From the NCBI RefSeq assembly GCF_017654505.1, contig NC_054537.1, positions 75,885,118-75,949,117 of the forward strand: a DNA stretch of 64,000 nucleotides, in the 5' to 3' direction. Below the pieces are notes generated by a model. The model was given only the letters and a program-made list of their open reading frames with translations, was not told where the DNA came from and ran no database searches. The position numbers were made by a program, and so were the translations under genes. Positions 25,252-37,857 of this stretch are shown here, in pieces. How positions within the stretch are numbered: position 1 is the first letter of the stretch; each line of letters opens with the position of its first letter. This DNA comes from Polyodon spathula (lineage: Eukaryota; Chordata; Actinopteri; Acipenseriformes; Polyodontidae).

Positions 25252-28200
25252 CATATATTAATTAAAAAATGACATCTTTAGCAGTCCTAATTTGTTATAA
25301 AATAATGAAGGAGAGGTAATTGGTATAAACTCTCTATAGGTTTACGTTCAAGTTCCCTCCTGAGTTCCTTGACACCCACTTTAGCACATCGCTCTCTGGA
25401 GCAAGCTCCCTGCAGGCTTAGTCGTTCATTTCCAAAAACATTAAGGAGCTGTACGAAGCAGCTTGCTGTGACTTTCTCCCACGCAGTACTCACCACCCCC
25501 TCATCCTCAGCCAGACTATGCAACTGGACTTGAATTCCAAATAAAAATGCACTGAAACGTATGCTTAGTTTTCCTGTCACACAGTGCCTGTATGTGTTTT
25601 CTCCTTTTAGCTGCACGTATCCTAAGATTTTTGTGTTGCTGTAGATATTAGCTGGAAAAAAAATGCCTATGCCAGAGTCAATAAATCTAGAGGCAGGATA
25701 AATAAACCTTTTTTAATTCCAAGCTGATGAACGATTTTCAAATCTAAATACAAAGCTTGTATAGTTATGCTTATATTTGATCAGTTAATCACATGAAATA
25801 ATTTAAGGTTGTACTAGGCAAGCCCTTCTTTTCCAGGAATTTACTCTTTTTTTTTTTTATTATTTCTTTACTTGCCATGTGATTCATAAGGTTTTTGGGC
25901 ATGATCAGACCCTTGACTATTGTAGTCAGGTGATTTTACGTGTGCCTTTTATCGGTGTGAAAAGCAAAGCTGGTATTATGTTTTCTGTCTGCTTCTGCAA
26001 ATCAAATGTTTCACGAGCATTGAGTAACATTTAGCTATTAAAGTGCTATGTTCAAGCACAGGCTGTTAATTAATAGTGCACTGTTCTTTTTTGTGTGTGA
26101 TGTTTAAATAGAAGCAGGGTCACAAGAACTGCCAGTCAGGGAAACCAACAGCGGAGGAGTCTTCACTTTACAGTCTCCTTGGTTTTTTTCCTACAGAATA
26201 TAGTATTAACATATTAATGTATAATATTAAAATGTTTCAGATTATTGACTCAGTGAATAATATCCTCCTAAATACTTACTCTCAAATTACCATACATACT
26301 GTGACAAAAAATGTACAGTACCGAATACAATACCTAGTACATTCAGAAATTGCAAACATATAGAATTTTCCATAGACAAAAGAATGGCAGTTTACATATC
26401 CCACTCCACTGACATCAGTGTTGGAGATCTTAAGCTAGTAGCATATCTACCTTACACAGCAATTCTCAACAATATGCCACCAAAAGCCAGCAGGTTAGTT
26501 TTTGGCCCACACTTTAATCTGTAACCTGTTTTGTTCCTACACCATCATCAAGCTCTTTACTAACAGATGCAAAAAGATTAATGGGATTAGCACCATTTGT
26601 TGTACTGTGTGTAAGCATCTCTTTAACTCTTTCATTCATGGTGACCTCATATGGGGACAAATAAATTAAAAGAATAACAAACAAACAAAAAAAACTCTTC
26701 TTGTCTTTTTTATATGGGGATGTATGGCAAACACAAATGAAAAATATGTTTATTATATGTCCAAAACTACTTCAAATGTTTGCTTTTGTTTTTCAGCAAT
26801 TTTCAATGCATGAAAAGGTTAAGTTCTTTATGTTTCCAGAAGTTGGGGATAGCCCTGCAGCTACATGATCAGCTTACTGTAGCAGTGAATGTCTTTTGTT
26901 GGCAATTGGCAATTAGGACTATATGAAAAAGATGATTATGAAATCTTATTTTATCTTGGTAATTTTTTAGCTGCGTGAACTAGGAAAACTTGTTATCTGC
27001 ATTTTATTTATTTTATTTTCATGTTACTCCATAATTCAGTCATAACGTGTTAAAATCTTAGATGAATGTTTTCACATGAAACCTTTTCAATCAAGACATT
27101 AATAAATACTTCTCGTTGAAACTTTGACCATGTCATTTGTGAAAGAGATTTGTATTTACTGTTAAACTCATTGCAAATGCAGTATAGGTAGATCTGCGCA
27201 CATTGTATCCATCTGTTTAGACAGATGATCTTGAAGTACTGCTCTCGACCTTCAGAAAGGGAGCCTCCTCACTTAGGATGAAAGAAATTGATCCATCTAA
27301 CTGTTCAGTGATTGTGTTTGTCCAGGTGCTTAAGTGTACTATACGATTACGTGTTTCAGTGGGATCAGTCTATAGGTATTTCACTTGTATTTGTTTGGTT
27401 GTTTTACAGTGCCGTGTTACCCATCACGTATCACTTGCACGTCTTCAAGTTATGTCAATTAATGAAAAGAAAGTGCAAGAAATCAGACAGCACATCACTT
27501 GCCTTTCTAATTTAATTTCATGTGCATTGCAGAATATTAATGGTTTTAGGGAAGAAACTGAATCTGTGTAGTGATATTTGCTCCTAATTGTACTCCAGCT
27601 ACTGTGAAATTGCCCAAAAGTTTACATTTTGCATTTCTTTAATACAGCTTTCCTACAGAACTTGGTGATATCCAGAGTACAGAGTCTATACATGTTTCCT
27701 TATTTTTTTCTTTTTTCTTTTCAATAGTGTGTCTTAAAAATATTTAGTACTGGTTTTGGGTTTGAGCTAATACAGATTAACTCCTGATCAAACTGCAACT
27801 ACTCTCTATTGTCAAATATACCTGCTGCATCTGTTATGCTTGTAAACCTAAAATTACTAAAAATGAGAAATAAGCACTGAACCACCATAGAGTAATCTGT
27901 CTAGCGCAACAGCAGATGATGATGGATTGCCATATAATGGAACCGTCGGATCTGTTTTACTTGGCGAGATTTCTTCATTACCTTATCATCTTTACTGAAT
28001 GTCTCATTTTGACATACATTTCATGGCCCCACAGTGGTGGCTTTCCATGTTACTTTCTTAATTCATTAAGTAAATGGTTGCTGTCAAAGCAGGTACTGTT
28101 GGAATTTTCTAAGAAATATGTACTTTAGTATTTCATTACTGTAGTGCAATGTTGCTTTTTTCCTGAATATGACCTGTGCCCATCTCTATCATGTGTATGT

Positions 28201-29308
28201 GTTATGTGTTCCTATACTCAAAGACTACTGTACATTTGACCTCTGAGCTGCTAAATCTACACCCATACTGGTTATTTTATACACTGACCGCTGAGCTGGT
28301 AAAAATACATTTACCGGATAATCTAGATTTACTGATTTTACACATGAACAGTAACACATAAATCAGAACACAAGAAAAAGTTTTATAGTGAAGTCCCTTC
28401 TTATTCTGCTAAACACAATTCAAGCAGTCCCTGGTAATACCATGCTAATGCATTTAAACAGACAGTACCTGACAAAAAATATTTTGTTAGTTACAGTACA
28501 TAATGCTTCATTCATTAAATGTGTTGACAAATACAGATAATGTCCTGTTCAATGTTGTCATTGTGTGGGCCTTTGTCAGTCAAGAGTTTGAGAACAGACT
28601 GGGATTGCTGTCAGCCCCAGCATGTGGATGGTTTGCCACTGGAGAGAAAAATAAAGACAGTTGCTTACAGTAATACAATTCTCAATTGCATTTTAACTTC
28701 ATCACAGTGAAATAGTGAACTCTAATCATACAGGTGGGGAGCAGTCGTACAGTATTTATTGCATATTTGCTGGAACATGGATGACTAATTAGCAAGAAGT
28801 CATAAATATTTTGATCCTAAAAACATTGCAATTTTTAATTTTTTTTTTTTTATCAAATGCAAATATCATCCTAAACCCTTAAATCTCTCTGAAATGCAGC
28901 ACTCTGGACCAACAGCTGGAATGTGTGATGGTGCTTTTCCGTGCGGCAGGACCCATTTGTACGCACTGTAATGCTTCTATATTGAAAGCGTTGTCGCTAT
29001 TATGTTAGAAATGTTGTTGTTGTTCCATGGAGCAACTTCACTGCTGCTTAATAAAAAAGGATATAAAAGAATAGGAATAGCACAGTAAGGGGCCATTCAT
29101 TTATGGGATAATCTGTGTTCTAAAGTGACTGTCATATAACACAGAGATCGCTGGCAACTAAAATCACAGCATATGGATCTTCATTTTTCTGTAATGGGTA
29201 ATTTTTAGATGGCTGAAATCTTATTTGATACTGTTTGTCTAGCTGTAGGTTTAACAGACATCTTTTTTTTTTTTTTTATATATAACAGCTGCTTAGGGAA
29301 CAAGGATC
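25246..29308. other. AT-rich non-coding stretch (about 4 kb)
   Basis: No splice-bounded exon, RNA gene or repeat was recognised. Short open frames near 27278-27571 and 27916-28361 show no known domain. Confidence 0.5.
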
Positions 29309-29400
29309 TTGTAAAATCAATCAATCAATCTTTGTTTTATATAGCTCTTTTCATAGTGGACCACCATCACAAAGTGCTTTACAAGATGCAGTAACAAAAA
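29309..29400 (-). mobile_element. LINE/SINE 3' tail fragment
   Basis: AATCAATCAATCAATC is followed by TTTTATATAGCTCTTTTCAT and CACAAAGTGCTTTACAAG. The same type of tail (short TCAA repeats, TATATAGC, AAGCGCTTTACA) closes the LINE at 9606. Minus-strand orientation is inferred from that parallel. Confidence 0.55.
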
Positions 29401-29781
29401 GAAAATCTATAATACTTTAAATACAGAGAAATGCTTAACACATGATAGTTTGTGGTTTTAAAATTCTAATATAAATACATTATTTTGTAATGATTTTTCA
29501 TACACAAGTAACTTTTACTTGCTCTTTAAATCAAAAATAATAATAAAAAAATAACAAAATTTTACACTTATTTTGAATTTTGGGTCCCTATTAAGACACA
29601 TATTTAGGCCAAGGATATGCAGGATTTAGACCCCTGCAAAACCCTGTAATTTGTTTTTGGTGGGGTGGCGTTGCCCCCTGCACCCGCGCTGGGGGAGAAC
29701 CCCCATACCCGCTGCCTTCTACTTGGGATTTCTGGCCTTCTACTTTTAAATGAAAATGAAAAGACTGCTCAGTATTCATGT
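29401..29781. other. non-coding stretch with GC-rich patch
   Basis: Bases 29655-29735 are GC-rich (CACCCGCGCTGGGGGAG). Nothing is recognised. Confidence 0.45.
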
Positions 29782-30184
29782 TGTGACTTACAAAGATGGC
29801 TGGTGGATGACATCACAGACCCAGAAGATACAGACACGAGAGGCAATACTGGGGTATGAAAAGGCGCTGTTTGCGCAGCTATTTAATAAATGAAAAATTT
29901 AAACAAAACAAAACACTTTATCAAAAACAAAATGGCTCGTTGGCCAAACAAAACAGACAAATAGTAATTCTGCTAGAAAAACAAATATCGTTCTGGTTTT
30001 GAGCCAGCACGTATAGCATTTGTTTGCTTTCTATTATTGCGTTTACGTCCTCACTCCCATTCTCTACTCCTTGACTCTCTCTCCCTATGAGCCCGGAGTG
30101 GATACTTTTATTCTCTGTGGCTGGAGCCTTAATTACCCATTAATCAAATAACTACCTTTTTAAGGCTCCAGCCACATTCCTACA
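29782..30184 (-). mobile_element. probable solo LTR, different family
   Basis: TG...CA termini are seen on the minus strand (TGTAGGAATGTGGCTGGAGC ... CTTTGTAAGTCACA). A TATA-like GAATAAAAGTATCC follows a GGCTGGAGCC inverted repeat, and a T-rich polyadenylation region lies downstream. No target duplication was found, so the ends are tentative. Confidence 0.5.
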
Positions 30185-30298
30185 AGGTTTAAAGGAATAA
30201 GGAATTTAACGGCAACTGCATATTTATAAGACCAGCTTTTCACCGGTCTCAAATAATAAATAAGAATGTTGGATGGCTTTTGTCCGTCCGCACACAAA

Positions 30299-30334
30299 CA
30301 TAATAATAATATAATACTACTACTACTACTACTT

Positions 30335-30367
<33 letters not shown>

Positions 30368-30410
30368 ATAATAATAATAAATAATAATAATAATGATAAT
30401 AATAATACAT
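30299..30410. repeat. compound (TAC)n/(TAA)n microsatellite
   Basis: TAA units, then TAC units with one TTC variant, then TAA units again. Confidence 0.95.
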
Positions 30411-31266
30411 AAAAGGGAGCGGGCACATCATCACGCTCATATAACATGCATTTTGTGTGTAGCATGCCAATAAAACTTTTAAAAGAATGTGCGTTATATT
30501 CTAGATATTACGGTAACAGAGAATCTTGTTGTGGGTGAAGCAATCGTCTTTCCACAGTGTAGTCATACTAGTGGGGTAACCAGGACTCACATAAAGTAAA
30601 GGGTTGAACTACATTGGTAGAACTTAAAAAATCTAATGTGCAGTTCCTCTGTCAATTAAAAGTAAAAGTAGCTGTTTTTGAGTGGTATTTGTAGTACAAT
30701 GTGCTTTTTTTTCTGTACAACAGAACTGATTGTTAAAAGGAAAAAAAGAAATAAAGAAGCATAACTGGTTAAAATAGCTTGGACAGTGTTAAAAGCACAG
30801 CTTAGATTGAAAATAAAGAATCTAGTTGCTGTAGGAGCCTTTTGAGAACACGTGGGAGTATGTACCTGTCCAACTAATTGGAATCTGAAGCAAGTTCATT
30901 TTAAACCAGTCTCTGCATGAATGGGATTTTTTTTCCTCTAATTTCTTTTCTTTACATTCAAATTAAATTGGTACTTGATACCTCTTGGCTGGGAAAGTTG
31001 GCTGTTCTTGGCTTTGTTCTGTCATTTTAATGTCAGCTTGCATTTGATGTTGTTAGCCTGAAAGTGCTTTTAAAAGTTAAGGCTGTAAGTTTTCACAGAG
31101 GGTTAAATTCTGCTGAAGGAAAGAGGCGGGTGGAGTTTTGATCCATTATAGTCATTTTCAGTACAGATGATATATGGCGTTGTCAACCACTACACCTACA
31201 CACTTGAGGATTAAGTTGCTCCAGGGCACAGGAGTTCCAAGAAAATAAAGAACTTGTCTGGAATAG

Positions 31267-31267
<1 letters not shown>
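30411..31267. other. AT-rich non-coding stretch
   Basis: Nothing recognised. Confidence 0.5.

Positions 31268-31317
<50 letters not shown>
31268..31317. repeat. (CA)25 microsatellite
   Basis: Uninterrupted CA run. Confidence 0.97.
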
Positions 31318-31319
<2 letters not shown>

Positions 31320-32249
31320 CACTGCTGACTGTGTTCAAAAGAACAAGTATGATGGAAAAAATCATAAAAAGAAATCCAGATTCCAAACTGTGGTGTGTAG
31401 CTTGCTTAAAAAACTGGAATTTGTTTGTTAACTAAACAAAATTTGAGTAACTGTTGAGGTTACACAAAGTAAGAAGACAAGAAACTGCATTTGCATTTAA
31501 TAATGGAATCTTTTTCTTATTTCTCACAAGGATAAAAACAGCCTTGTCACTCAGAATATCATGTGCATATATAATGTATATTTAATTACCAGATAGTGTT
31601 ACCATCTTTACAATTAAACTTCCTGGTAATATGTTTTAGCAAATATGCTGGCCAGCTCCAACAAAATTTCAGGTCATCATCTTAGAAACCATTTGCGAAA
31701 CCCTAGTCTGTGTGTTTATATGTGTACAGAAATGTGCCTGCATTGTTTAAAATTAAGATATGTGTGCTGTAAGATTGCATGCTGTCTTTTTTTAGAGGAC
31801 ATTTTCTTTGAAAGAAATTGTGTTTCCTTTGTGGTTTAGGAATGCTTTGGAGATTGGAATGCCTCAATGAGCAATGCAATATAAGCATACAAATACCATT
31901 TCCCAGTGCTTCCCTTACATATAATGTTATGTTATGTTATGTTTCCTGTTTATTTGTGTAGATTGTTCTGGTTTCAGTAGCACTGCTAAAGGGGGGAGCT
32001 CCCCGAGACAAATTGCCTAATGCTATGGGAGTTCCACTGCAGTGCAATACTTGGATTTCTGCTGATTGGACGATACCAGTCAACACACGTCTTCTTTATA
32101 GTATTAGTTATCAGATTAAGAACAAACTTGGTGCAGTACTAATTAAAGCATTGTCACAAATAAAACATTTTATAAGCATTAGTTCAATGTTGGCCTCAAT
32201 TGAAATTCAATCATTTACCTTGATTGGTTCATGTGTTTGTGACACTGTC
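31318..32249. other. AT-rich non-coding stretch
   Basis: Contains (TTATG)n near 31922-31942. No gene recognised. Confidence 0.5.
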
Positions 32250-32831
32250 TGATGGTGGAACAGATGTCAGATTCACAGGTACAGGTGCAAACAACCTCAA
32301 TATAAAAATGGTAGAGGGGCATACTTTATTGACAGGGAGCACAGTCCAAAGAAACAAAAGTCTAAATCATTGGTACCAATACAACGAGTCCCCCTCAGCT
32401 CTTTGGTTCACTTTCAGGGTGGTGGAACGTGCAGGTGCTCAGGTACCGAGTGTCCAGTTCAGTAGTGCGGGGTGTATGGTGTCTAAGGTGGAAGTGCTGG
32501 CAGTAGTGCGGCAGCTTCTTGGCATGACAGATCACTCTGACCCCAGTCCTGATTATAAACAAATAAAAATAAATTAGAATAATAATTAATACCTCACACA
32601 ATTTAAGGGATACATGTCAACCACATTATTATTTTGCTTTAAAAATCATAGTAAAGATAATACAAAATAAAAATGGATTCGTGAAATTATTTCTATTATG
32701 GTTTTGTATAATTTAGATTTCAATTTGTTTATATCAGTACAGTAAGTGCTCGACCAAAGGAAGCAGCAAACCAACCGATTTTGTAATTGGGCATCCTTGT
32801 TAAATAGGTAGTCAGAGTTTTATAGTTAGTT

Positions 32832-32864
<33 letters not shown>

Positions 32865-32870
32865 GAAGCA
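32250..32870 (+). repeat. dispersed repeat, copy 1
   Basis: Bases about 32418-32870 match 55674-56460 in opposite orientation (GCAGGTGCTCAGGTACCGAG, GATCACTCTGACCCCAG, ACATGTCAACCACATTATTA, AAGCAGCAAACCAACCGATT, AATTGGGCATCC, ending in (CT)n). Bases 32250-32417 upstream contain TTTATTGACAGGGAGCACAG and may belong to the same element. The family was not identified. An open frame of about 117 codons inside it shows no known domain. Confidence 0.8.
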
Positions 32871-35800
32871 AGTGCTTTCTCTACCTCTTTTTTGTAGCAG
32901 TGTTTACTGCAGGTAGTGACGTGTACAGTATGTAACTAATACATTTGTCTAGAAGGAAGTGAAAGAGTTGCCTTACTGCAAACCAAAAGGGTTTTTGCCA
33001 AGTCAGATGCTGCTTTTCTTTTTTTTCCTTTTTGGCTTTATTGCTTACAGTCAGTCTGCCTCCAACACCTGTATTTTTTTTTTTCCTTTATTGATTGTGG
33101 ACACCAAGGGGCCCTTTTAATTTGGAATAATTCACTGATGAATATAAGAAATACATCTTTCGATAGGTTTCAAGTAAGTTACGTGGTTCTTGTCTGGTAT
33201 GTATACTATAAATATACTTTTTTTTTTTTTTTTTTTTTTTTTTAAGGCAACAGTATTAGTTTAAAAAATGCATCAGGTTTGCGTATTTTGTGTAAATCTG
33301 AGAATTGCCTGATTTGTAAGGGATAAACAGACATATTACACTGGTTTCTATGATTCTCTTTCTAATTTTTAATTTGAGATTATTGATTCCTAATCATAAA
33401 TATGTATTTTTCTGGTGTTGATGAATTTTCTTACTACATTCTGCACTTCTTTACTGGGGCACAATCTTCATTCTCGTGATTAGGGAAATCATATAAGAAA
33501 TTAAGTATGCAAACATTTCGGCAAGTGCCTTCATCAGTGCACTAATATTGTGTTTTTAACTTATGAGCAATTATTAAGCCATATAATTATGGTTATTGTC
33601 ACATCTGCACATCTTTCATTAAAAGCTATACACATTTACACAATTCCCACCTACATGTTGTGACCTGAGAGAGAGAAATGTAGATTTAAGTGTGCTCAGT
33701 CACCTTCATGTGAAGTGAATCCATTTGACAAGAGCCATGTATTCACCACTTAATTAAACAGCTGGGCTGTTTCTGTATAAATTACAAATGCATCAAAGTA
33801 TGTACTTTGTTTTTTGTCTTTTTTTAATAAAGATATAAACTGAACGTTGCTCTGGAGAGCATGAACAGGTATTCATATTAACAGAATTCCATTAATATAG
33901 AATTGCTCTACAATTATTCGACTAGAACAAGTCAGTCAGTCATAAGAAACTGCTTGAAAGCAGGAAGCCAATGAAGAGGCTCTCAATTGCTTTACTGCAT
34001 TGCTTGGGAAGATTTTTTTAATGCCATACAGATCGTGTGTACACTCATTTTCCATAGTGTTATTTTAAATTAATATTTAAATGAGATAAAATACTTCTTG
34101 TTGAAATGTTTGTTTAATTTTGTGACTTTTATTACTGTAAACTATATATTTTGTGATGACTGATTTTAAAGTCATGTGTAAACACCAATTAAATAAATTG
34201 TTTGGGCATTTTTATACAGTGCAAAATATTCTTCAGCTAGCTGACATGGTTTGGATTTTTTTGTGATTAGATTTCTGCTAGAATAAAAGTTGCTGGATGC
34301 TGAAGTCAGCTCTACGTATGCAAAGACAACAATGTAATCGTCCCCACAAGCCTCAAGCCTTCTCGGAAGGGGCACGCTCGTCTGGTGTGTTTGTGACGTG
34401 AAACCCATTTTACGGATTTCGACACAGACCCCCAGGGACAAAAGGCGAGTGTATTAGCCATATTAACCAACAGCACCATCTAGCCTGGCTTGATCTTTTT
34501 CTACAGGTTTTTTTTTTTTTTTTGGTCTTTTATTCTTCACATCAAAAGCATTTTCACAGCTCAGACTCCTGGGGGTCACCAGGCATCAAAAGCTGCCAGT
34601 GCTGCAATCTATTAACACACTCACCACACTCAAGCTCATTAATGATTCTGCCTGAAAGTGTTCACACACAAGATCCGGAATCTTCCAGAACTGGGGTGAT
34701 TAAAGCACAAGAGAAAACCGTGTTATCGTTAACATTTTTAGCCGCCGTGATGTGGGAGAAAAAGCTCATATTTTGAAAGTGAAAGAGTCAAAGGGAGCTA
34801 GGTGACCTCCCGTAGCTTTCTGTGGCAGAAAGAGAGGTTTTAAAACACAGATTGTGTGTTTTGATAGATCTACACTACTGAACAGTGTTAGGCTGTACTT
34901 TAAAAGCAGACTCGCTACATAGCTATTCTATGAAAAGGGAACGTTTTGTTGCACTGCTAAATCATCAATGTCAAACTAAGGGCAAGCCCAAAATTTCAAT
35001 GGTCTATTTCAGTGCACATAAAAAAAAAAAAAAAAAAAAAAAATCAGTCGGTGACTTGTCAGTAGTCTAATATTGATGACAGTACAATTTTGATTAAAAA
35101 CAAAAATGAAATGTTCCACGCTGGACTAGAAAGTACTGTTAAACAGTGTTGTAATGCAGAAGAGAAACAAATATGTAAAAGTTCAAAGCAAGCACCACAC
35201 CAGTATATAGTGAAAATCCTCCCCTATAGACACATGGTCACAGCCCATTGATGGTTGTTTTACTGTACATCAGTTCGGTGAAGCAAAGCATACATTACCA
35301 TAAACATGTATTGTATGCCTGTTCTTGTGCATAAAATGCATTTATTACATTCACGTTACAAAAGTTTTTTTTTTTTTTTTGTAGAATTTACTATATATTT
35401 TACAATTGTTTCTTGTGTAAAAAACAAGTGGTTGCTCATGAAGTTAAAAATTATTGTTCTACTCAAATAGCCTTTTTCAACTATTTTAAGTTGGAACATA
35501 GAACATCCATTCTCTCCATTTTCCCTTTCTGAGTCATGCCAGGGATACATAAATGTAAATGTGCTTAATCCCCTCATTCTTGGTAAACCATGTATTTAAA
35601 ATGAATTTATTGACCACAGATCAAGAATTTCAGCTTAAGAAAGCTGAAATTGGATACATCATATTTAAGACCAATAATTCATAAGGTAAGCAAATAAGGT
35701 GTTAGTATCATGTTAACATGAATTATTTACAGTATACAGTGCAAAGCTAACAGGATGCCACGAGTGGTCCGATCCAAATCTATGGAAGTCTGGTCCATTG

Positions 35801-36581
35801 ACCAGCCCATCATATACTATTATACACAAACAGTGTTTCTGCTAACAATGCATATATTATACTGCCAGACAATAAGCATTAACATTTTTAAAAAGCTCTT
35901 ACAATTAGAAAAAAAGGAAAGCTGATGCATTAAACAATCTCATGTCACTTGTACAATTTAGCAAGAAGGTTCTGTACTATTATTTTTTTAATTTTTTTTA
36001 ATATAACTTATTTTCCTATTATATACAGTATATTTGGTCAAGTCCACAATATTCTGTACATTTGCTTGCTTTTGTTTCCATTAGTGTTTGGCTGACTATG
36101 CAGTAGCTTGCATTATTTAATTACTTGGATGCAATGCTTAACTAATGAGCATTGTTTTGCCCACATTCATATGTAAACATGTGCATTTTTGTAACAGTTT
36201 AAATGCCAAAATCTGGATTTTTGACACTTTAAAATAATGCTCTGTGCAGTCCAGAGAATCAGTAACATCTATAAGTTATAGCCAGTGTTATTTGTTCATC
36301 TAGTGAAGAGACTGCATTATGTTTATTCTAGGGGTGCCAAGGCTGCAGTTTAAATAGATATCTAAGTACCTGTACTGTTGCAAAATTTGACATCAAGCTT
36401 CTTTCTGCATGGAGAAAATAATTTGTTAGCAAAAAGGAAGCCCTGTGTATTACCTCTCAATCTGTCAAGAACAGGATGCACTGCAGGTCTACGGTGCCCT
36501 TGCTTTGTTCAGGGCACTCTTGTTTTCTGCTGAAGATTTATAAACGACCTTCCTCTCAGGTTCCAGCAGTTTATACTTTGC

Positions 36582-36629
<48 letters not shown>

Positions 36630-37166
36630 CTCTAGGATAATTTCTGGCTATTGTAGAACGTAATGGTGCCAGCTGGCTTGTCAGTTGTACTATAGCTTCA
36701 ATTGAACTTTGTGTAATATTAAATACACATTCATTGTGTTGTACTTTTTGTGCATGTGCTGATTTTAAAGATGGTAATGAAATCACCCGGACATACTATT
36801 TTGCTAACCAGATCCCTAAAGTGAAATGAAACACTTGTTTTGAGACAAGGAAATGTCATTTGGGTTTAAGATATGGTACAATTTTACTATACTATAGACA
36901 ATTTGCTGAGGGCCACATGGCTCATCTCAGCTACCTCTTGATGTTGGCATGTTCCAGCCTGTATCATTCCCAACACCACAATTCAAATTCTGTCTTTGTT
37001 GTGCTAGGTTAAGTGAAAGCACAAATTGGTGAAAAATAATGTTTTAATTGGGTTGTTGTCACAGCAAGCTTAACATCAAATGGATCTGAATTCTATTTTA
37101 GTCATGTATCTTCACAGAAATTACATGGATTTTCTTTTTTTTTTTTTTTTTTTTTTTGTCCTGCAG
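32871..37166. other. non-coding stretch upstream of the 54-nt HIVEP1 exon
   Basis: Contains T tracts (33219-33243, 36584-36625 with 42 T, 37135-37157), an A tract (35021-35043) and a hammerhead-like motif (33506-33537). A block at 34440-34830 of more even composition is unexplained. No coding exon was found. Confidence 0.5.
33506..33537 (-). ncRNA. degenerate hammerhead-ribozyme-like core
   Basis: The minus strand reads CTGATGA, an extra A, a GGCA-CT-TGCC hairpin, GAAA, then ATG...CAT (a possible 3-bp stem III) and A as the cleavage-site base. These are the hammerhead core elements in order. The extra A next to stem II and the lack of a pairable stem I argue that it is inactive. The motif (GATGAAGGC...GCCGAAA) resembles sequences at the ends of Penelope-like retroelements, which are known to carry hammerheads. 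Confidence 0.35.
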
Positions 37167-37220
37167 ATAAAATTGAAGAAGCACAGAAAGAACTTAAAGA
37201 CCCAAAAGATGCTGGAAAAG
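37167..37220 (+). CDS. HIVEP1: HIVEP1 small coding exon near the N-terminus
   Basis: This 54-nt exon encodes a DKIEEAQKEL-type peptide, which matches residues about 14-31 of human HIVEP1 as I know that protein. It is preceded by a T-rich tract and the acceptor tgtcctgcag and followed by the donor gtaaca. It starts with two bases of a codon (the Asp codon needs a G from the previous exon) and ends with one base. That base is completed by GT at the start of the 48183 exon to give Gly, so the reading frame runs on without a break. The preceding exon, expected to carry the start codon and the MPRTKQ-type N-terminus, was looked for upstream and not found. The call rests on the peptide match plus the splice-phase match; the exon is too short to be identified alone. 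Confidence 0.9.
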
Positions 37221-37610
37221 GTAACATTTAGAATACAGTAATATGGTCATTTTTAATCCCTGTTTAAAAATGTTATCTCAACAGGCCAGCTACAGCATTT
37301 TAGAGAGTTTTGCACTGAGCTGATTTTGTAGGAATCTCCAATACCATTAATCTGCTGGAATTTGTAATGTAATGTGCAAATTATGCTTCGATTGGAAAGA
37401 TTATGATTCCACTTCTGGCTTTTAAGCCAGCTAGCAACCAAAGTTGAACTGAAATTAGCAAGAATGTCAATTATTTTAGTAATTATAATTAGTTTAGCAC
37501 TGAAAAACACTATTAAAAACATAAATGAACTGTACTGCTGAACCTCATCTTCTTTTAATATTAGCATGACAAGGGTATCCATGTGTTATGAAAAATAATA
37601 GACGGGCCTC

Positions 37611-37755
37611 TTCCCTCTTCAGTGCATTACAGAAAAACAATTCCATCTCGGGTTTCTGTGACAGTTTATAAATTATTCGACCTTTGGTCTCGTAATTTAT
37701 GACGTCACAGAAACCATGGATGAAATTATTTTCCTGTAACTCACTGAAGCCCATC

Positions 37756-37756
<1 letters not shown>
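37611..37756. mobile_element. palindromic MITE-like element, copy 2
   Basis: Partner of 25010-25157: AATTCCATCTCGG, TTTCTGTGACAGTTTATAAA and its inverted counterpart TTTATGACGTCACAGAAACC, ending CTGTAACTCACTGAAGCCC. It contains a perfect TGACGTCA at 37700-37707. It lies in the HIVEP1 intron just before a (TA)n(CA)n tract. Confidence 0.8.
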
Positions 37757-37835
<79 letters not shown>

Positions 37836-37857
37836 CACACACACACACACACACACA
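37757..37857. repeat. compound (TA)n(CA)n microsatellite
   Basis: TA run 37757-37833, then CA run 37835-37857 leading into the Tc1-like terminal repeat. Confidence 0.97.

Noticed and set aside
32224..32577. 117-codon open frame as a possible gene
   Set aside because: It lies within the repeat that recurs inverted at 55674-56460 and shows no known domain; the second copy does not keep the frame.
33132..33150. Second CTGATGA...GAAA on the plus strand as another hammerhead core
   Set aside because: The six bases between the two motifs cannot form stem II, so this is a chance match.
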